A stretch of 64,000 nt of DNA from DTU072 sp050309775 (GCA_050309775.1 JBNRMV010000008.1:1-64000); one strand, 5' to 3'; shown: positions 53,168 to 63,241, counted from the stretch's first letter. The notes: generated by a model not told the origin, from the letters alone. Translations and numbers: made by a program.

Positions 53168-53900
53168 AGCGACTAAGATATATATTCAGGCGGACAACCG
53201 CATATTAAAATTTATTTCCTCGTCGGACAGCCAGTACAGTATAAAATATTATCAGGCAGAATATGACAAGGTGACTTATACCGAAGAAGGCGGCGTGATT
53301 AGCATCATAGCCAAGTATGACAAAAAATTGCGGTGGGCAGTCCGACAGCCCTCTCGTGAAGTGAGGACAATTGTTGTGCAGGTTCCCGATACCTTCGGCG
53401 GAGAAATTGACGCTAATACTTCAAATGGCAGCGTATCCGTCGAAAACCTTGCCGCCCTAAAAAGTCTGACGCTGAACACACTTAACGGCAAAATTGAAGC
53501 AAAAGGTCTTACGGTCAGCGAACATGCGCGGCTGAAAACCTCAAACGGAGCAATAAGCATTGACGCGCTTACGGTAAAAAACGGCATAAACGCAAAAAAC
53601 AGCAACGGCAAAATTACCATCACATCCACTTCTGCGGCGGCAATAGACGCATACACCTCAAACGGCGATGTTGAAATGAAGAAAATAATCTGCGACAATA
53701 TTTCCGCCAAAACTTCAAATGGCAGTGTGGACATAACGCTGTACGGTCAGCAGCAAAGTTATGAAATAGATGTAGACACCTCAAACGGCAGTATTGTGGT
53801 TGACGGATTAAAAATTGCCAAGCAAATAATCAATGGCGGCGCGGCGAAAAAGTTGCGCGCAGAGACCTCAAACGGCTCAATAAACATTGACTTTCTATAA
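53097..53900 (+). CDS. DUF4097-family beta-helix protein, probably 5'-truncated
   Basis: Up to 267 residues. The N-terminal membrane segment expected of the family is missing; the start is set by an ATG inside the DUF1700 remnant. The body is a right-handed beta-helix with repeated 'T-S-N-G-S/A-I/V' turns (for example KTSNGAISIDALTVKNG and AETSNGSINIDF). In intact loci it acts with DUF1700 and PadR at the envelope. Here it may be an untranslated relic. Confidence 0.7.
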   Translation: MKRLKGYAIADEDYTVTEFQSEFEATKIYIQADNRILKFISSSDSQYSIKYYQAEYDKVTYTEEGGVISIIAKYDKKLRWAVRQPSREVRTIVVQVPDTFGGEIDANTSNGSVSVENLAALKSLTLNTLNGKIEAKGLTVSEHARLKTSNGAISIDALTVKNGINAKNSNGKITITSTSAAAIDAYTSNGDVEMKKIICDNISAKTSNGSVDITLYGQQQSYEIDVDTSNGSIVVDGLKIAKQIINGGAAKKLRAETSNGSINIDFL

Positions 53901-53920
53901 AAACAAATAAGAAAAAAAGA

Positions 53921-53946
53921 AAAACGGGGCAGCCGCCCCGTTTTTT
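53921..53946. terminator. Bidirectional terminator
   Basis: AAAACGGGGC (53921-53930) pairs with GCCCCGTTTT (53935-53944), followed by TT. It serves both the DUF4097 gene and the convergent LysM-GH18 gene. Confidence 0.9.
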
Positions 53947-53947
53947 G

Positions 53948-55234
53948 TCATCTCTTTACAATATTAAAATTCTCATTGAGCAATAGCCAATTCTGAGGGA
54001 AAGGGAACCCCAACCGCCAATAGCTTATGCCACGCAAATTGAGCCTTTTCAGCAAGTCAAATTTTGCTTGAATGCTACGCGCATCTTCAAACCATACTAT
54101 ATGTCTTACGCCGTCAGCCGTATAGTTGAAAAACGGCGCTTGCGCCTCAAAATCATATGTAATGGCGGCATTGTTCTGACGCGCTATCTCAATGGCGCGT
54201 TGAGGACTTACCGCTCGAGCAAAGGTTGTGCCTCGTACGAAAGGCAGCGCCCAGTCATAGCCGTAAAGGTTTTGACCCATCATAATTTTGTAAGACGGTA
54301 TCTCCGTCAAAGCATATCTGAGCACTTGTTCAACGGGTTTTATCGGAGAAACGGGCATGGGCGGTCCTGCGGAATATCCCCATTCATAGGTCATTATAAC
54401 CACAAAGTCCACCGCCGCGCCTATTGCGCCGTAATCGTGCGCCTCATACCATTGCCCTTGCTGCGTGGCGCTGGTTTTGGGCGCAAGCGCCGCAGACACC
54501 AGCAGACCCTCGGCTCTGAGCCGTTGAGTTGCCATAGTGAGAAATTGCGTATACTGCGCTTTCAAATCAACGGGTATAAATTCAAAATCAAAATGCACAT
54601 CTGAAAAAATTTCCGTCCTTTTTGTTTCGGCTATTATATTGTCAATTAGGCTGTTTTGTACAGTTGGGTATTCAAGAATTGCCCTAGCTAATTCACCGCT
54701 GAAGCGCCCTTCCTCAATATTTGTCACGACCATCATCAGCGTAGTGTTATTGGTTTGGGCTATTTCCGCCAAACCGTCAAGCGGCAAGGGAGAAAGCGTG
54801 CCGTCGCTTCTTGCCTGATAGCTGAATGGCGCAAGATAAGTCAAAAAAGGCGCTGCCTCAGCGGCCGCCTCCTGGGTGGCGGCCGAAACGGCGCCCCCAA
54901 ACGGCTCTATGTATGCGTTGACCTCTGCGCGCGCCTTTGGTAGCGGCGGTATATACAGCCTTGTTCCGACATTTAGATTGCTCGTTGTCGCAATGTTATT
55001 GACTCGCGCCAGTTCAATATAGTTCAGCCCGAACCGCCTTGCTATCAGCCACAAGCTGTCGCCCGAACGCACCCAATAGTACTGCCCTTCGATGGGAATG
55101 ATGATTGCCTGACCCACGACAAGCGCATCTGCATCGGGAATTTCGTTGGCTTGCTGAATAGCCGGCACCGTTGTGTTGTATGTACGGGCAATATCCCATA
55201 AGGTATCTCCCCTTTTTATTACATAAATTTGCAT
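53948..55234 (-). CDS. LysM-GH18 protein (spore-cortex/germination type, YaaH/SleL-like)
   Basis: 428 residues. Two LysM domains at about 2-46 (YVIKRGDTLWDIARTYNTTV) and 51-96 (YWVRSGDSLWLIARRFGLNY), then a GH18 barrel with SDVHFDFEFIP (DxxDxDxE-type catalytic strand; here F-D-F-E) and VVIMTYEWGYSAGPPMP. YaaH/SleL proteins cleave muramic-lactam cortex peptidoglycan during germination, so the organism is probably a spore former. No signal peptide, as for many spore-loaded forms. Confidence 0.9.
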   Translation of the reverse strand: MQIYVIKRGDTLWDIARTYNTTVPAIQQANEIPDADALVVGQAIIIPIEGQYYWVRSGDSLWLIARRFGLNYIELARVNNIATTSNLNVGTRLYIPPLPKARAEVNAYIEPFGGAVSAATQEAAAEAAPFLTYLAPFSYQARSDGTLSPLPLDGLAEIAQTNNTTLMMVVTNIEEGRFSGELARAILEYPTVQNSLIDNIIAETKRTEIFSDVHFDFEFIPVDLKAQYTQFLTMATQRLRAEGLLVSAALAPKTSATQQGQWYEAHDYGAIGAAVDFVVIMTYEWGYSAGPPMPVSPIKPVEQVLRYALTEIPSYKIMMGQNLYGYDWALPFVRGTTFARAVSPQRAIEIARQNNAAITYDFEAQAPFFNYTADGVRHIVWFEDARSIQAKFDLLKRLNLRGISYWRLGFPFPQNWLLLNENFNIVKR

Positions 55235-55581
55235 AATTCTTACTCCTGAATATATTGCAAAATAGATTGCTATAATAATAAATATGACTTGATTTATGAA
55301 AATGTAACTTAAATGTCAAGTTCATGTACGGAACAGGTGACTTATATTGAGGAAATATGCCGTAATGCGGCAAAAAACCGCCAGAAAGCCGTACCCTCAC
55401 ACTAACGGCAAAAACAGTAAGGATTTGTTTGACAAAAGATTAACCGAAGATGTCGTCAAGATGCTGATATATTGACTTATCGACGGCTTTATGATATTAT
55501 TCCCTTTGTAATGGCAATGTTTTGTAGCTATTATGAAAGTCCCGAAAGCGCAACTAAAAAGACATTTGGAACAGGTATATT
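55235..55581. other. Intergenic region without recognised gene
   Basis: About 350 bp between divergent genes. Short frames only; no tRNA, riboswitch or clear promoter seen. Confidence 0.5.
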
Positions 55582-56526
55582 ATGAAAAAACTATTTTGGC
55601 ATAAGACAAGTTATTTCGCATCGCTGACGCTGTTTACTTTTGTACGCGCGCTGGGCACTTATGTGTTTATCATTCCCAACAGCTTTGCGCCGGGCGGACT
55701 CAGCGGTATATCATCCATACTTTACAATATTTCGTTAAAGTTTTATCCGCATCTGGCTTTAAGCGTCTTTAACCCCGGACTTACTGTTTTTGTCATGAAC
55801 ATACCTCTTATTTTATGGGCGTTCAAGGCTATAGACAAAAAATATGCCGTCAATACAGCGCTGTCTGTCGGCGTGTTTTCAGCGTTTATGGCAATGTTTT
55901 CTCTTGTTAGCTTTCCGCAATTTGTTGCGCAAAACTACAACAGCAGCATCATGCTTTTGGCGTCAATTACAGGCGGTGTCATAATAGGATTGGGCATGGG
56001 CGCAATGTTTCGTATGAATATGAGTATGGGAGGCACAGACATTGTGGCAAAGCTCATACACAACAAGCGCCCTGTTTTCAATGTGCAATGGATGCTGTTT
56101 TTCTGTGACGGTTTGGTCGTAATTCTATCGGGAGTGCTGGGCATCATAAATATCACAAAGGACGACGCCACGCAGGATATATTGGTCAAGGTATTGTCGC
56201 CCGTGCTGTATTCCTTTATTTCGCTGTTTATCAGCTCCAAAGCTGCGGACATAATACTTGTAGGTTTGGAATCCTCGGTGGTATTCAATATTGTCACCTC
56301 AAAGCCTGCCGAAATGGGCGCTGCCATCGTTGCGCGCATAAACAGAGGCGCCACAATCCTGAAGGGCGAAGGCATATATACCGGCGAAGAGAGAACAATA
56401 TTGATATGCGTAGTACGCAGAAAACAATTGTTGCCGCTCAAAAAACTTATGAAAGAAATCGACCCCGGCTCTTTCTCATATATCACCAACGCAAGAGAAG
56501 TAAACGGATTTGGGTTTCATACATAG
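55582..56526 (+). CDS. YitT-family membrane protein
   Basis: 314 residues. About five membrane helices (residues 10-210) with VFIIPNSFAPGGLSGISSIL and RMNMSMGGTDIVAKLIHNK, then the C-terminal DUF2179 domain (EGIYTGEERTILICVVRRKQ). Common in Firmicutes, role unknown, possibly ion or metabolite transport. Confidence 0.92.
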   Translation: MKKLFWHKTSYFASLTLFTFVRALGTYVFIIPNSFAPGGLSGISSILYNISLKFYPHLALSVFNPGLTVFVMNIPLILWAFKAIDKKYAVNTALSVGVFSAFMAMFSLVSFPQFVAQNYNSSIMLLASITGGVIIGLGMGAMFRMNMSMGGTDIVAKLIHNKRPVFNVQWMLFFCDGLVVILSGVLGIINITKDDATQDILVKVLSPVLYSFISLFISSKAADIILVGLESSVVFNIVTSKPAEMGAAIVARINRGATILKGEGIYTGEERTILICVVRRKQLLPLKKLMKEIDPGSFSYITNAREVNGFGFHT

Positions 56527-56558
56527 TATTGCCCCTATGCCGAACGGAGTATAAAAAG

Positions 56559-56586
56559 AGGCTGTTCAAAACGAACAGCCTTTTTT
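56559..56586. terminator. Bidirectional terminator
   Basis: AGGCTGTTC (56559-56567) pairs with GAACAGCCT (56573-56581) and T-run to 56586; preceded by an A-run. Shared by the convergent YitT and lipoprotein genes. Confidence 0.9.
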
Positions 56587-56604
56587 GTATGAATAAATAA
56601 AAAT

Positions 56605-57666
56605 TTAGTTCGGCAGCAGCGCCCCAAGAGTGCTTTCGTCAATGTTGAACAGCACGCCCTTTGTGGCAAAGTCTGCGCCGATGCCGTCAATGATTGTTTC
56701 GGGTTCGGCGGTAACCATAGTTTGTATGCTGACCGTAGCTTTATATTCGGATATGTCAGTCAAGAGTTGCATAACCCAGTTGCTCTGCGCTTGATAAAAT
56801 TGTATGGCAAGGTTTGAGTCGGCGGTAATGACAGATTCAAACAAATATTGTATTTCTGCAATTTCTCCCTCAGCGTCAGGACCGCTGACAAATGAAAAAT
56901 TCTGTTCATCCTCATCATACTCCACTTGATAAATAATGCCGCTTTCGGTAACCTTATATAAGGCATCGGTATACTCAAACAATATATTTTTTGTTGTATC
57001 ACTTTCCGTATAGGTGATGTCATAAAGGTTCTCATTGTCTTCAAAAGTGCCGATTGAGATGGTCGTGTCGCTGAAAGCAATGGTATATACTCCTTGTTTT
57101 ACTGTAATGTTGTAGACAACGCCCTTGTTGGTATAGCTGTAGGAGGTTTCGCCGGTGTCTGTATTTTCTGTAATAGTAACCCCTGCTGTTTGAAGCGCCA
57201 CCTTGGCAGCCGCTTTCATAATGGGGTTCTCTGTTTCGATAAAATCCCTGATTAAGCCTATTTTATTGAGATAGGGCAAGAATGGCGCGGCAATATTTGC
57301 CATGGCAAGGATTTCGGCGCCTTTTTCGTAGTATTCGTCTATCATATCACCATACTGTTCTCCGGCAAGCGTTTCCACAGCCGTTGCTAATTTATCGGCA
57401 GGCAAAGTTTCGTACAGGTATGACAGCAAATCAAGATAACCTTCAATGCTGTTTATGCCGTTTATTCTTGACAAAATCTCTGCAAAAATATAAGCATATG
57501 GGTTTGTGTCGTCATCGTCATCGTCGTCGTTGTCGTCGTCATTGTTGTTGCCGCCGTTGTTTGTTTTTGGGTCGGGGTTATCGATAGGCGTAATACAACT
57601 TGCCATAACCAAAAGCATCGACATCAGTAATAATATAACCAGCAGAACTTGCAGCGCTTTTTTCAT
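56605..57666 (-). CDS. Lipoprotein with Asp/Asn-rich linker, function unknown
   Basis: 353 residues. Lipobox VMASC at about residue 23-27, then a low-complexity NNGGNNNDDDNDDDDDDD linker encoded by a GTCGTC-type microsatellite (57508-57545 on the plus strand), then a soluble domain of ~290 residues with beta-rich segments (ITVKQGVYTIAFSDTTISIG). No known family is recognised. Transcribed alone. Confidence 0.75.
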   Translation of the reverse strand: MKKALQVLLVILLLMSMLLVMASCITPIDNPDPKTNNGGNNNDDDNDDDDDDDTNPYAYIFAEILSRINGINSIEGYLDLLSYLYETLPADKLATAVETLAGEQYGDMIDEYYEKGAEILAMANIAAPFLPYLNKIGLIRDFIETENPIMKAAAKVALQTAGVTITENTDTGETSYSYTNKGVVYNITVKQGVYTIAFSDTTISIGTFEDNENLYDITYTESDTTKNILFEYTDALYKVTESGIIYQVEYDEDEQNFSFVSGPDAEGEIAEIQYLFESVITADSNLAIQFYQAQSNWVMQLLTDISEYKATVSIQTMVTAEPETIIDGIGADFATKGVLFNIDESTLGALLPN

Positions 57667-57790
57667 AATGAGCTCCTTGCTTTTATTATACTTTTATTAT
57701 ATCATATGTAAAAAATCTTTAGCAAGGCTTAAAAAACAAATATTTACTGCGGCGGCGGAGCGTACTGCGCAACCTAGTTGAATATTTCTA

Positions 57791-57819
57791 TTTACTTAAG
57801 TTATAAAAGAGTATATAAT
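57791..57819 (+). promoter_or_regulatory. Promoter of the inositol operon
   Basis: TTTACT (57791-57796), 17-bp spacer, TATAAT (57814-57819). The first gene's ATG is only 11 bp after the -10, so its mRNA may be nearly leaderless. Confidence 0.7.
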
Positions 57820-57829
57820 ATTTATAACT

Positions 57830-58612
57830 ATGGCACAAAACGAAAAGATGCATTATTACGGAGATTATCACACTCACACCCACTATAGCGATGGTGTCAG
57901 CACGGTGCAGCAAAATATTGACGAAGCCGTTGCCAAAGGGCTGAAAGAGCTTGCTTTTACCGACCACGGATTCAACAATCCGCAATACGGAGCGCTTAGC
58001 CGACAAAGTTTCAGGGCGCAGCGTGAAGAAATACAAAAATATGCGCAAGGGCGAGAAATCAAGATATATCACGGCATCGAAGCCGACATCATCGGACTGG
58101 ACGGCACCATTGATTTGAATGAGAGCGAGCTTGGAGACATGGGAATTCTGCTTGTCGGATATCATTCTTTTGCAAAGGCAAAGAGCTTTTATGACTGGCG
58201 CAAAATTTATATAAACTCTTATTTGAGTTTTGCAATAAAGCCGCCGCGCAGCGTCATTGAGCGCAACACAAAAGCGCTGATAAATGCCGTCAAGAAGTAC
58301 CCCATTGACATTCTTGCCCACATAAACCACCTTTTGAAGGTGGATTGTTATGAACTGTCTAAGGCATGCGCCGATTATGGCACTTACATAGAACTTAACG
58401 CAAAGCACATGAAAAGTCCGGAAGATTTGGAACAAATTCTCAAGTCAGGAGCAAAGGTTGTTGCCAACAGCGATGCCCACCATTATAGCAAGATAGGCGT
58501 TTTTTCTGTCGTGGAAGAGGCGCTGAAAATACAAGGCGCAGAGCTGTCAACGCTTGAAAATTATGCCAAAGCGCCGGAGTTTCCCCGAAGAAAATTACGC
58601 TTAAAGGAGTGA
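57830..58612 (+). CDS. PHP-domain phosphoesterase
   Basis: 260 residues. Metal sites: GDYHTHTHYSDG, FTDHGFN, HGIEADI, LAHINHL and ANSDAHH, in the order of HisK-type PHP phosphatases. Possibly cleaves a sugar/inositol phosphate. No ribosome site is visible before the ATG; the next start (57848) also lacks one. The iolC gene follows after 4 bp, so it belongs to the inositol operon. Confidence 0.88.
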   Translation: MAQNEKMHYYGDYHTHTHYSDGVSTVQQNIDEAVAKGLKELAFTDHGFNNPQYGALSRQSFRAQREEIQKYAQGREIKIYHGIEADIIGLDGTIDLNESELGDMGILLVGYHSFAKAKSFYDWRKIYINSYLSFAIKPPRSVIERNTKALINAVKKYPIDILAHINHLLKVDCYELSKACADYGTYIELNAKHMKSPEDLEQILKSGAKVVANSDAHHYSKIGVFSVVEEALKIQGAELSTLENYAKAPEFPRRKLRLKE

Positions 58613-58616
58613 AAAA

Positions 58617-59627
58617 ATGCTTATTGATTTTGACATGACAAGACCTCTCGACATTATACCAATCGGCAGAGTGGCGATTGACTTTAATCCTGTGGATTAT
58701 TTCAAGACGCTTGTGGAGAGCGACACTTACAAAAAGTACCTTGGCGGCTCCCCTGCAAACATAGCCGTAGGACTTGCGCGGTTAGGCAAAAAAGTAGGCT
58801 TTATCGGCAAAGTCAGCGACGACAGATTTGGGGACTTTGTAACGGGGTTTTTTGAAAATGAGGGCATTGACACAAGCAACATATTCCGTGCCGAAAACAA
58901 CGAAAAACTGGGCTTGACCTTTACGGAAATTCTTTCCCCAACAGAAAGCAGCATACTTATGTACCGTGACGGCGTTGCAGACCTTATGCTTGCGCCCTCA
59001 GAAATCAGTGAGGACTACATAAAAAGCGCAAAGGGCATAGTCATTTCGGGAACGGCGCTGTCAGCCAGCCCGTCCAGAGAAGCAGCGCTGAAAGCCATGT
59101 ACTATGCAAAAAAGAACGGCACAAAAATCATTTTTGACATAGACTATCGCCCTTACAGCTGGAAAAACAATGACGAAGTTGCGCTTTATTATTCCATTGT
59201 AGGCGAAAAGAGCGACATAATTATGGGCTCCAGGGAAGAATTTGACCTAATGGAAGCCATAACTGCGCCGGGCAGAACAGACCGCCAAAGCGCTGATTAT
59301 TGGATGAGCCTTGGCGCAAAAATTGTCGTCATCAAGCATGGCAAAAAAGGTTCGACGGCATACACCGTCGAGGGCGCATATAACATAAAGCCTTTCCCAG
59401 TGACGGCGCTGAAGTCTTTTGGCGGCGGCGACGGTTATGGTTCGGCTTTTATTTATTCGCTGCTTGAAGGCTGCGATATTATGGAGTGTCTGGAGATGGG
59501 CAGTGCGTCGGCATCGTTGCTGGTGAAAGCTCACGGCTGCTCGCTGTTTATGCCAACCGTTGCCGAAATAAAAGAATTTATTGCCGAAAGCAAAGCGCAA
59601 TACGGCGAAATGATAGCCAGAGGGTAA
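58617..59627 (+). CDS. iolC: 5-dehydro-2-deoxygluconokinase
   Basis: 336 residues, PfkB family: YLGGSPANIAVGLARLGKKV at the start and FGGGDGYGSAFIYSLLEG (anion hole and catalytic Asp) at the end. Phosphorylates 5-dehydro-2-deoxygluconate in myo-inositol breakdown. AAGGAG lies before the ATG. Operon order fits the iol pathway. Confidence 0.93.
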   Translation: MLIDFDMTRPLDIIPIGRVAIDFNPVDYFKTLVESDTYKKYLGGSPANIAVGLARLGKKVGFIGKVSDDRFGDFVTGFFENEGIDTSNIFRAENNEKLGLTFTEILSPTESSILMYRDGVADLMLAPSEISEDYIKSAKGIVISGTALSASPSREAALKAMYYAKKNGTKIIFDIDYRPYSWKNNDEVALYYSIVGEKSDIIMGSREEFDLMEAITAPGRTDRQSADYWMSLGAKIVVIKHGKKGSTAYTVEGAYNIKPFPVTALKSFGGGDGYGSAFIYSLLEGCDIMECLEMGSASASLLVKAHGCSLFMPTVAEIKEFIAESKAQYGEMIARG

Positions 59628-59632
59628 TAAAA

Positions 59633-60397
59633 ATGTTTAGCAATCCGAAATTTGACAAGAACGGTGAACAAACGCTTGCCAAACTCAACGGCAAGAATAA
59701 AGATATGCTGATGGACATCAGCGTTCACAAACTTTTTGCCGGCGAAGAAATGCTGATACTTGAGCCGGATATGGAAGCGGCTATACTGTTGCTGAAAGGA
59801 AGCATAACGGTGGATTACCAGAACAATGTAGCCACACTTTCAAGAGGCGGATTTTTTGACATGCCTTCATGTTTGCATGTCAGCAAAAATATTGCCGTCA
59901 TCGTTACGGCAAATGAATACAGCGAGGTGCTTATTCAAGGTACGGAAAACGACAGGGATTTTGGCGCAAAGCTGTATTTGCCGCAAGATATCGAAAAGAC
60001 AGTGTCATGCGGCGGCAAGTGGGAGGACACGGCAAGGCGTGAAGTAGTCACAATATTTGATTATTTCAATGCCCCGTACTCCAATATGGTGCTGGGCGAG
60101 ATTTTTGTTCCGCAGGGCAGATGGTACAGCTATATTCCGCACAGCCACCCACAGCCTGAGGTTTATTATTACCGCTTTGAAAGACCGGAGGGTTTTGGCG
60201 CATGCTTTATCGGCGACAAGGCATATACCGTAAAAGACGGCAGCTGCGCGGCTTTTCCCGGCGGCAAGACGCATGCCCAAGTCACAGCGCCGGGTTATCC
60301 TTTGTATTGTTGCTGGATGATTCGTCACTTAGACGGCGACCCTTGGGAAAGAACGAGAATTGACGATGAGAGATATACTCATTTATTGAAAGAGTAG
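59633..60397 (+). CDS. iolB: 5-deoxy-glucuronate isomerase
   Basis: 254 residues from the ATG at 59633, 5 bp after iolC. Two cupin barrels; IPHSHPQPEVYYYRFERPEG is the metal-binding block of IolB. Converts 5-deoxy-glucuronate to 5-dehydro-2-deoxygluconate. Confidence 0.94.
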   Translation: MFSNPKFDKNGEQTLAKLNGKNKDMLMDISVHKLFAGEEMLILEPDMEAAILLLKGSITVDYQNNVATLSRGGFFDMPSCLHVSKNIAVIVTANEYSEVLIQGTENDRDFGAKLYLPQDIEKTVSCGGKWEDTARREVVTIFDYFNAPYSNMVLGEIFVPQGRWYSYIPHSHPQPEVYYYRFERPEGFGACFIGDKAYTVKDGSCAAFPGGKTHAQVTAPGYPLYCCWMIRHLDGDPWERTRIDDERYTHLLKE

Positions 60398-60409
60398 GAG
60401 AATAAGCAT

Positions 60410-62314
60410 ATGAAAATGACGGTAGGCGAAGCCATTATAAGATTTTTGGACAATCAGTATGTATCTTTTGACGGCAACGAAAGCAAGTTTGTCGAAAGAG
60501 TTTTTACAGTCTTCGGACACGGCTGTGTGCTTGGAGCCGGCGAGGCGCTAGCTATGGCGCAGCATTCCTTGACAGTTATGCAAGGCAAGAACGAGCAGGG
60601 CATGGCGCAAGCCGCCGCTGCATACGCAAAGCAACACAACCGCAGAAAAATTATTCCTTGTTTTTCCTCAGTAGGACCCGGAGCGGCCAATATGGTGACG
60701 GCTGCCGCCACCGCCACGGTCAACAACATTCCGTTGCTGCTGTTTCCCGGCGATACATTTGCCACAAGACAGCCCGACCCCGTGTTGCAGCAGGTGGAAC
60801 AAAGTCATGATGCCGGCATAACAACCAACGACGCTTTCAAACCGGTTGTCAAGTATTTTGACAGAGTGCATCGCCCCGAAATGCTGATGAGCGCCTTATT
60901 GGGCGCCATGCGTGTGCTGACCGACCCTAGCCAAACGGGCGCCGTATGCATTGCTTTGCCGCAAGATGTTCAGGGAGAGAGCTTTGATTTTCCCGAAGAG
61001 TTTTTGCAAAAAAGAGTGTACGCAATAAACCGCGCTTGCCCATCTGCTGAAGAAACCGCGGCGGCGGCGCATCTAATAAAATCCGCAAAAAAACCGCTTG
61101 TTATTGTCGGCGGCGGAGCAAGATATTCCGAAGCAGGAGAGGCAATAGCGGACTTTTGTCAAAAGCGCAACATTCCCATTGCAGAAACGCAGGCAGGCAA
61201 GAGCGCCATTGCTTCATCTCACCGCCTGAATTTGGGCGGAATAGGCGTCACCGGCAACCTTGCCGCCAATACCATTGCCGAGCAAGCCGACCTAATAATC
61301 GGCATAGGCACGCGTTTTAGTGATTTTACAACGGCGTCAAAATCACTTTTTCCCAATGCAAAAGTCGTGGCGATAAATACAAGCCGCTTTCATTCGCTGA
61401 AGTTGGACGCTTTTCCCCTTGTCGGCGATGCGCTTGCCGCCATAAAAGCCCTTGAGCCGCTGACAATCGATTACAAAACTGCATACAAGGACGAAATAGC
61501 GCAGGCAAAAGAGCTTTGGCAGAGGGAATATGACAGGCTGTCCGAAGTCACAGCCGAGGACCAACCTGAAGTCACAGATATGACCCCCGGCACGATGGAA
61601 GATTTTTGCCGCATATCCGGCGGTAACATTTGCCAGACCGCGGCTGTGGCACTGATAAGGAAAAGTATTGCTCCCGATGCCATTATTGTAGGCGCCAGCG
61701 GCAGCTTGCCTGGCTGTTTGCAAAGAATGTGGACGACCGACGAGCCTTACAGCTACAATATGGAATACGGCTATTCATGCATGGGCTATGAGATAGCCGG
61801 AGCGTTGGGCTCAAAACTTGCAGCTCCAGACAAGGAAGTATATGCCATGGTGGGTGACGGCAGCTACCTTATGCTGCACTCCGAAATGGTGACAGCTGTC
61901 CAAGAAAACAAAAAAATAAATGTACTGCTTTTTGACAATGGTGGTTTCGGTTGCATAAACAATCTTCAAATGGGCAGCGGCATTGATTCTGCATGTACAG
62001 AATTCAGAATGCGAAACGGCGATGAACAGACACCCAAAGGCGAGTTTTTAAGCATTGACTATGCTATGAACGCTGCGGCGTACGGTTTCAAAAGTTACAA
62101 AGCCACGACGCTTGCCGAACTTAAGAATGCGATTGAAGACACAAAACAACAACAGTGCTGCACACTCATTGATATCAAGGTGTTGCCAAAAACCATGACT
62201 CACGGTTATGGCGGTTGGTGGAATACCGGCTGCAGTACGCTACCAAGAACAGAGAAAGCAAAAAGCACGCTTGCCGAAAAACAACAAAAACTCAAAAATT
62301 CCAGAAAATACTAA
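60410..62314 (+). CDS. iolD: 3D-(3,5/4)-trihydroxycyclohexane-1,2-dione hydrolase
   Basis: 634 residues, thiamine-diphosphate family. VFGHGCVLGAGEAL, FSSVGPGAANMVTAAATATV, and the ThDP/Mg motif VGDGSYLMLHSEMVTAVQEN followed by NNGGFGCIN-like LLFDNGGFGCIN. Opens the inositol-derived ring to 5-deoxy-glucuronate. 12 bp after iolB. Confidence 0.96.
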   Translation: MKMTVGEAIIRFLDNQYVSFDGNESKFVERVFTVFGHGCVLGAGEALAMAQHSLTVMQGKNEQGMAQAAAAYAKQHNRRKIIPCFSSVGPGAANMVTAAATATVNNIPLLLFPGDTFATRQPDPVLQQVEQSHDAGITTNDAFKPVVKYFDRVHRPEMLMSALLGAMRVLTDPSQTGAVCIALPQDVQGESFDFPEEFLQKRVYAINRACPSAEETAAAAHLIKSAKKPLVIVGGGARYSEAGEAIADFCQKRNIPIAETQAGKSAIASSHRLNLGGIGVTGNLAANTIAEQADLIIGIGTRFSDFTTASKSLFPNAKVVAINTSRFHSLKLDAFPLVGDALAAIKALEPLTIDYKTAYKDEIAQAKELWQREYDRLSEVTAEDQPEVTDMTPGTMEDFCRISGGNICQTAAVALIRKSIAPDAIIVGASGSLPGCLQRMWTTDEPYSYNMEYGYSCMGYEIAGALGSKLAAPDKEVYAMVGDGSYLMLHSEMVTAVQENKKINVLLFDNGGFGCINNLQMGSGIDSACTEFRMRNGDEQTPKGEFLSIDYAMNAAAYGFKSYKATTLAELKNAIEDTKQQQCCTLIDIKVLPKTMTHGYGGWWNTGCSTLPRTEKAKSTLAEKQQKLKNSRKY

Positions 62315-62331
62315 TAACGGAGAAATTTTAT

Positions 62332-63225
62332 ATGCTTGACAAGAAAAAAGTCTTTATCGGAATAGCCCCTATCGGCTGGACAAACGACGATATGCCCGAA
62401 CTGGGCGCAGAAAACAGCTTTCAGCAGTGCGTCAGCGAAATGGCGCTGGCAAAGTTTAAGGGCTGCGAAATCGGCTCAAAATATCCCACCAAGCTGAAAG
62501 AACTAAAAAAAGCGCTGAAACTGCGCAAGCTTAAGATAGCAAACTGCTGGTTTTCCACCTTTTTGCTTACCGAAGACTATGAAAAGGTAGAAAAAGAGTT
62601 TTTGAAAAAATGCCGTTTTCTGAAGTCGCTGGGCGCAAAAGTTATTGGCGTAAGCGAACAGAGCCACAGCATACAGGGCAAGGAACTGCCGATTTTTGAG
62701 GCAAAATATAATATGAACGATACCGAATGGGCAAGGCTGTGCGAGGGTTTGAACAAACTTGGCGCCGCCGCCAAGTCCGTAGGCATTACAATGACTTTCC
62801 ACCACCATATGGGTACTGTCGTACAGACGGAGCAAGAAATTGACAGAATGCTTTCAGACACAGACAGTGACAAAGTTTTCTTATTGTTTGACAGCGGACA
62901 CTTGGCGTATTGCGGAGAGGATTATTTGAGCGTACTGAACAAGCATGCAGGCAGAATAAAACATGTGCATCTGAAAGACATTCGTCCAGAAATAGTCAAA
63001 AAAGTTAAGAGCGGCGGTCTGAGCTTTCTTCAGGGCGTCAGAATGGGTACCTTTACCGTACCGGGTGACGGCGCCATTGACTTTGCGCCAATAATCGACA
63101 TACTTGACAAAAACAATTATGAGGGTTGGTTGTTGGTGGAGGCGGAACAAGACCCGGCCATTGCCAATCCGTTGGAATATGCGATGAAAGCGCGTAAATA
63201 TATAAAAAAACTGACAAAAATATAA
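62332..63225 (+). CDS. iolE: Myo-inosose-2 dehydratase
   Basis: 297 residues from the ATG at 62332 (CGGAGAA upstream); the open frame extends into iolD, but that start is unlikely. TIM-barrel of the xylose-isomerase type: IGIAPIGWTNDDMPELG, MTFHHHMGTVVQTEQEI and LFDSGHLAYCGED are IolE hallmarks. Dehydrates 2-keto-myo-inositol. Confidence 0.95.
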   Translation: MLDKKKVFIGIAPIGWTNDDMPELGAENSFQQCVSEMALAKFKGCEIGSKYPTKLKELKKALKLRKLKIANCWFSTFLLTEDYEKVEKEFLKKCRFLKSLGAKVIGVSEQSHSIQGKELPIFEAKYNMNDTEWARLCEGLNKLGAAAKSVGITMTFHHHMGTVVQTEQEIDRMLSDTDSDKVFLLFDSGHLAYCGEDYLSVLNKHAGRIKHVHLKDIRPEIVKKVKSGGLSFLQGVRMGTFTVPGDGAIDFAPIIDILDKNNYEGWLLVEAEQDPAIANPLEYAMKARKYIKKLTKI

Positions 63226-63241
63226 TATAAAAAGGAGAGTA

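Noticed and set aside
57508..57545. GTCGTC microsatellite as a regulatory repeat
   Set aside because: It encodes the Asp-rich linker of the lipoprotein and is explained by coding.
57788..58435. Minus-strand frame opposite the PHP gene
   Set aside because: The plus strand carries complete PHP metal motifs; the other frame has no family match by eye.
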